A stretch of 12,361 bases of DNA, taken from positions 1 to 12,361 of the forward strand of contig JAODMS010000079.1 in assembly GCA_025464925.1 (NCBI GenBank), read 5' to 3'. The position numbers and the translations under genes were made by a program. Origin of the DNA: Arthrobacter sp. GTDB lineage: Bacteria; Actinomycetota; Actinomycetes; Actinomycetales; Micrococcaceae. Under the pieces are notes generated by a model. That model was not told where the DNA came from. It worked only from the letters and a program-made list of their open reading frames with translations, and did not search any database. Within the stretch, counting starts at the first letter, position 1. Every line of letters starts with the position of its first letter. Below, piece after piece: positions 12,320-12,361 of the stretch.

Positions 12320-12361
12320 GGTGGACAGCTCCACCCAGTCCTGCAAGATCGTCATCCGGGA
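12303..12361 (+). CDS. xylB: FGGY family kinase, xylulokinase-like (N-terminal fragment)
   Basis: Only 19 codons are inside the window: MPLVAGVDSSTQSCKIVIR. The GVDSSTQSCK motif is the ATP-binding first strand and loop of FGGY carbohydrate kinases, and this wording is typical of actinobacterial xylulokinases (family knowledge). The enzyme would phosphorylate a ketose such as D-xylulose in the cytosol and feed the pentose phosphate pathway. AGAAGG (12292-12297) gives a good ribosome site. It follows a PfkB kinase in the same orientation, so the operon has two sugar kinases. Substrate within the FGGY family (xylulose, ribulose, glycerol, other ketoses) cannot be settled from this fragment, so the symbol is provisional. 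Confidence 0.75.
   Translation, partial: MPLVAGVDSSTQSCKIVIR

Overview
The window is GC-rich, has tightly packed genes with ATGA-type overlaps, and every convincing gene lies on the + strand. Codon use and the protein sequences fit a high-GC actinobacterium, most likely Micrococcaceae (Arthrobacter, Paenarthrobacter or Pseudarthrobacter). The taxon is inferred from sequence style; no search was run. I see no tRNA, rRNA, CRISPR array, transposase or phage gene.

Region A (1-3276) is the end of a nitrogen-compound uptake and breakdown operon. It holds the C-terminus of a polar-amino-acid-type ABC solute-binding protein, a one-piece ABC permease-ATPase fusion, a RidA-family imine/enamine deaminase and an acetamidase/formamidase-family amidohydrolase. 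The last three genes are coupled by 4-base overlaps or near-overlaps. The likely job is import of a small amino-acid-like or amide-bearing compound, followed by release of ammonia.

Region B (3277-4650) holds a DUF1275/YoaK-type membrane protein. It appears to be preceded by a 41-codon leader ORF with a strong ribosome site whose stop overlaps the GTG start of the membrane protein. About 400 bases without a convincing gene follow, ending in a repeat-rich, promoter-like region.

Region C (4651-12361, running off the end) is a carbohydrate operon. In order it has a LacI-family regulator, a lipoprotein sugar-binding protein, a double-domain sugar ABC ATPase, a RbsC-type permease, an unrecognised 449-residue tryptophan-rich protein, a PfkB-family sugar kinase, and the first 19 codons of an FGGY-family (xylulokinase-like) kinase. 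Strong hairpins without U-tracts separate the binding protein from the ATPase and the permease from the unknown protein, suggesting differential mRNA stability. Inverted repeats next to the regulator's start codon and upstream of the binding-protein gene are candidate LacI-type operators.

Two things deserve most attention. One is the unrecognised 449-residue protein between a sugar transporter and two sugar kinases, with no isomerase or dehydrogenase in the window. The other is an exact 20-base direct repeat that brackets the PfkB kinase gene and corresponds to the start of the FGGY kinase. It suggests the PfkB gene was inserted at, or duplicated with, the 5' end of the FGGY kinase gene.
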